Positions 61,262 through 64,000 of a stretch of 64,000 nucleotides of DNA are shown one piece after another. The DNA is taken from assembly GCA_016712315.1 (NCBI GenBank), contig JADJRG010000022.1, forward strand, positions 930,001-994,000, read 5' to 3'. Made by a program: the position numbers and the translations under genes. The DNA is from Nannocystis sp. (GTDB taxonomy: Bacteria > Myxococcota_A > Polyangia > Nannocystales > Nannocystaceae). A model generated the notes under the pieces. The model had not been told where the DNA came from. It saw only the letters and a list, made by a program, of their open reading frames with translations, and did no database searches. Position 1 is the stretch's first letter. The number at the start of each line of letters is the position of its first letter.

Positions 61262-62800
61262 TCACGAATTGAGCAACCAGGGCAGGTGCTGGACCCCAGC
61301 GACGTCCGGGAACTGCCCTGCCACGTCATCGGGGATCCCCAGCGCCTTCACCACGCTGCGCCACACGTGCGCCCCCGAGAGCCGGTTTGAGTTGTCCGTC
61401 ACCGCCGGGGTCGGCGCGCCCGTCGCCGGATCAGGCGACGAGTAGCTGTAGGTGTGTCCGTCGCCCGAATTCTCGGCCACCCCGACGTCGCCGTAGTAGC
61501 CGCCCTTGATCATGCCACCCGCGAGGATCAGCCCGCACTTGCCCTCGTTACCCGAAGAGTTCGCCGCCGGCGAGCGACCGCTATCGAGCGTGTACATCGC
61601 GATCACCGTCCGGTCGTAGATCCCCGCGAGCTTCAGGCTCTCGATCAAGCGCGCCAGCGGGTTGATCGTCTGGAGCGCCATCGTGTCCATGATCTCCTCA
61701 GGGCGCGTATCGTGCCAATCGAGGTAGTCGAACTCGACCGCGAAGGTGCGCACGAGGCCGTTCGAGATCAGCTTGAACGCCCACGCGCACTGCTCCCAGA
61801 TGTTCGCCTTGAGGTTCACCCCCACCTGCCCTGGCACGCCCGCGCTCCAGTAGGCGGTCTCCTCCTCGCTCAACGGCAGCGAGATCAGCTTCGGCTCGCC
61901 GACATAAAGCACCCCGCGCGCCGCGTCTTGGTTCGACTGGTGCGCCGGCTTCACCTGCGGGACGTAGCCATACCTGTCGAGGAAGCGCGCGTCGGCCTTC
62001 ATGAGCACGTCCATCAGCGCGTTCGCCTGCGCCGCCGTCGGCACCACGTTGAAGTCCTCGAGCTTGTCCGGGAAGGCCGAGAAGAGCGACTCACGGGTCT
62101 GGATCCGGTCGAGCTCTGCGCCTGGCAGACCCGCGCCGAAGTGGTACGCCGTGTGATCGCGGCTGATCCCCTTGAACGCGACGCCGCTGCGCAGCCCCGG
62201 CGTGATCTGCTTTTGCCAATAATTGTGGAGCGACGCCGGCGTCGGCGTCGACGCGTAGTGCTCCTGATTGCCCGGCGTGTACGGCACCGGCTCGTTCGCG
62301 CCCATCGACATCCGCCCGGCCCCACCCACCTTAGAGCGCCCTGGCGCCCGCAACGCGCACGACGCCTCATGGCCGTGGATGTCGCCGATCCCCAGCTCGC
62401 AGGTCTCGATGATCGCGATCGTGTCGAGGTGCGGATCGAGCGGCAGCGCGTGCGGCGTCATGAAGATGTTATTCGGCCGCTGGATCAGCTCCTCCGGCAT
62501 GAAGTACATCGCGCACTTACGGCCGTCGCTGCCGCGGATCAGCGCCGGGTGGGTCGCCAGCCCCGGCGCCACGAACACGTGGCCGAAGTCCCACTGATCG
62601 CGGAGGTTGATCTCAATGAAGTACGTCGGCTCCTCGCCCGCCATATCGGCGGCGCGCGCCTCGCCCACCGCCAACGCGCGCGCCGCGTGGCGCACCCCAG
62701 CAGGCACCGCCGGGGCGGCGAGCGCGAGGCCGAGCAGCTTGAGGAAGCGGCGGCGTTGGTTCGGCGGGAGGGTCTCGATGATCGGGGTCTTGGACTTCAC
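61262..62800 (-). CDS. DUF1501-like exported protein with Tat-type signal
   Basis: A 512-residue protein starting VKSKTPIIETLPPNQRRRFLKLLGLALAAP, a signal with RRRFLK resembling a twin-arginine motif. The C-terminal SGRSPAANSSGNEGKCGLILAGGMIKGGYYG aligns with the GRTP and LLAGGGIKGG motifs of DUF1501, relatives of alkaline phosphatases. GTG 62798-62800 overlaps the stop of the upstream cytochrome-like gene (GTGA), so the pair is coupled. DUF1501 genes are often paired with haem-containing DUF1588/1592-type genes; the joint function is not established. Confidence 0.82.
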   Translation of the reverse strand: MKSKTPIIETLPPNQRRRFLKLLGLALAAPAVPAGVRHAARALAVGEARAADMAGEEPTYFIEINLRDQWDFGHVFVAPGLATHPALIRGSDGRKCAMYFMPEELIQRPNNIFMTPHALPLDPHLDTIAIIETCELGIGDIHGHEASCALRAPGRSKVGGAGRMSMGANEPVPYTPGNQEHYASTPTPASLHNYWQKQITPGLRSGVAFKGISRDHTAYHFGAGLPGAELDRIQTRESLFSAFPDKLEDFNVVPTAAQANALMDVLMKADARFLDRYGYVPQVKPAHQSNQDAARGVLYVGEPKLISLPLSEEETAYWSAGVPGQVGVNLKANIWEQCAWAFKLISNGLVRTFAVEFDYLDWHDTRPEEIMDTMALQTINPLARLIESLKLAGIYDRTVIAMYTLDSGRSPAANSSGNEGKCGLILAGGMIKGGYYGDVGVAENSGDGHTYSYSSPDPATGAPTPAVTDNSNRLSGAHVWRSVVKALGIPDDVAGQFPDVAGVQHLPWLLNS

Positions 62801-64000
62801 GGCAGGGCTCCTTGGCCCGCGAGGACCACATCGATCACCGCGGGGTGCGTAAGAGTGACCAGGAAGAGATCGCCGAAGGTCGGCTCTGGGCGGCGCGCCC
62901 GGGCGCGCCTGGCGAGCTCTTGAAGAAGCAGTGGATCGGTCTTCGCGGCCTCCGCCTCCGAGAGGCCGAAGGTCCACTCGATGACGTTGCGAGCGCCGCA
63001 CTGATAAAAGGTCTCGTCCTCGCTCAGCACCTTGGCCGCGACCGCGAGGTCCTCGACGGGCACCCCAAAGACCTGCGTGATCTCCTGGGCGGCCGCCACC
63101 GGATCGACGAAGTGTGAGACGAAGAGGCCCCCAGGCGAGCGCCCGAGCTCATCCTCGGGGTCTTGCAGGCCGGTCGCGTCCGGCCGGTAGTTGCCGTCCT
63201 GATCGAACCTGACGAACAGCTGCGAGTGCGCGCCGAACTGGCTGTGACAGCTATAACAGGCGAAGCCGTTGCCGAAGCCGCTCTTCGCCTCCTCCACCGT
63301 CTGATCCTCGGGCGTCAGCGCCTGGAACATCGCGATCAGCGACTCCTTCTCGAGCGGCGGCTGGAGGTTCGACGACATCGGGTAGACTTGGCAGTTAAAG
63401 ATGTACAGCATCCGCCGCGCGCGCCGCAGGTTGAACCGCGACGCGTTCGCCCGCAGATACGCGCGCGTCGTCAGCACACCCGCGGTGTACGGCGCGCCGC
63501 TATCGCACGGGATCTTCGAGCCCGCCCCGTCGACGCAATAGTCCGCGGTGATCAAGCGCGCATAGGGGAGCTTCTGCGCGGCCACGTGCGCCGCCAAATT
63601 GCCGGGCAGTTCAAAGTCGATCTCGTCGCTCTGGCCGCTCGCGTGCAGCTTCACCTGCATCATCATGCGAGCCGTCTCGGCGAACGCCTTATCTTCGATC
63701 CAGCCCTCGATCACCCCCGCCAGCCCGCGGCTGCCGTAGTAGCTGATCAGCTTCGCCTCGGCTTCGGTGAGCAGGCGGCCGACCACCATCGGCGCGATCG
63801 TCGCCAGGTACGCGCGCGCCTCCGCCTCTGAGAACTGGTCGAGCTCCGCCAGCGGATCGACGACCTCGGGCTCCGTCGTCGCCTCGGTCGTCGCGTCGCC
63901 GCTGCTGCTGCTGCCGCTCGCATCCGTGCTCCCGGCCGCGGAGCCGGCCTCGCCGCCCTCGCTGGTCTCTCCGGTCGACGCCGCGCCCTCGTCGCCCTCG
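62797..64000 (-). CDS. c-type-haem lipoprotein-like protein, N-terminus outside window
   Basis: 401 codons are visible, with the start beyond base 64000. The visible N-terminal part is a Ser/Glu/Thr/Gly linker (ASGSSSSGDATTEATTEPE), the type that follows a lipobox. A single c-type haem site, CYSCH, lies in the SGFGNGFACYSCHSQFG segment, and a helical region with YLATIAPMVV and LTEAEAKLI precedes it. Further on, CGARNVIEWTFGLSEAEA matches the late part of DUF1592/DUF1588-like proteins. The stop overlaps the DUF1501-like start (GTGA). The pair probably acts in the periplasm or at the cell surface, possibly in electron transfer. Confidence 0.8.
   Translation of the reverse strand, partial: EGDEGAASTGETSEGGEAGSAAGSTDASGSSSSGDATTEATTEPEVVDPLAELDQFSEAEARAYLATIAPMVVGRLLTEAEAKLISYYGSRGLAGVIEGWIEDKAFAETARMMMQVKLHASGQSDEIDFELPGNLAAHVAAQKLPYARLITADYCVDGAGSKIPCDSGAPYTAGVLTTRAYLRANASRFNLRRARRMLYIFNCQVYPMSSNLQPPLEKESLIAMFQALTPEDQTVEEAKSGFGNGFACYSCHSQFGAHSQLFVRFDQDGNYRPDATGLQDPEDELGRSPGGLFVSHFVDPVAAAQEITQVFGVPVEDLAVAAKVLSEDETFYQCGARNVIEWTFGLSEAEAAKTDPLLLQELARRARARRPEPTFGDLFLVTLTHPAVIDVVLAGQGALP

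Noticed and set aside
61454..62923. Plus-strand open frame of about 490 codons opposite the DUF1501-like gene
   Set aside because: Arg-rich antisense; no start context and no domain.

Overview
The window is one 64 kb stretch of very GC-rich chromosome (third codon positions are almost all G or C) with no insertion sequence, prophage, integrase or CRISPR array visible. It looks like core chromosome of a myxobacterium-like member of the Myxococcota, most likely near the Nannocystineae. The reasons are: many lipoproteins with Ser/Thr/Gly/Asp-rich linkers followed by Cys-rich repeats (including DUF4215-type CGDG repeats), a Ser/Thr kinase, a sigma-54 response regulator, and a LexA gene preceded by a site matching the Myxococcus-type LexA box at 15 of 17 positions. 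This placement is inference.

Layout. 1-2519 (minus): argC, argB and an M20 peptidase cut by the window edge, translationally coupled. 2520-3043: a gene-free gap with a palindrome, a sigma-54-like site and a terminator hairpin. 3044-10364 (minus): a MutH-like nuclease with a zinc-ribbon-like tail, a small repeat lipoprotein, and a compact signalling operon (winged-helix-like protein, KHDLGK protein, sigma-54 regulator, TPR-linked kinase, stand-alone receiver). 10476-14709: EGF/LDLa-like lipoprotein, bioA, two further lipoproteins. 15007-17421 (plus): RseP-like protease with three PDZ domains, and tsaB. 17425-26669 (minus): aldehyde dehydrogenase, GlmU-like uridyltransferase without the acetyltransferase half, BamA/TamA-like outer-membrane protein, DUF4390-like protein and NtrY-like kinase, four of them joined by 4-base overlaps; then a VIT/VWA lipoprotein. 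26784-36190: secreted and membrane proteins of unknown role, a protein with a faint RelA/SpoT-like segment and a 29-residue membrane peptide. 36308-39282 (plus): lexA with its operator, and a TonB/TolA-like protein.

39295-42255 (minus): Ser/Thr kinase, purine nucleoside phosphorylase, short aldehyde-dehydrogenase-like protein. 42377-49961 (minus) is housekeeping: rpsF-rpsR-rplI-dnaB, hppA, and a tRNA-Gln-prs-rplY-pth cluster with a strong sigma-70-type promoter. 50072-54962 (plus): an active/inactive M16 peptidase pair and glmS. 54983-58610: moaC facing pntA-pntB. 58674-64000 (minus): PHP phosphoesterase, MarR regulator, alpha/beta hydrolase, and a DUF1501-like protein coupled to a c-type-haem protein that runs off the window.

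The most notable material is the MutH-like nuclease far from any visible MutS/MutL, and the adjacent signalling operon, whose two receiver domains share an unusual long insertion after the phospho-acceptor Asp and whose kinase has lost its G1 box. The overlapping operon tying envelope assembly to an orphan sensor kinase is third.
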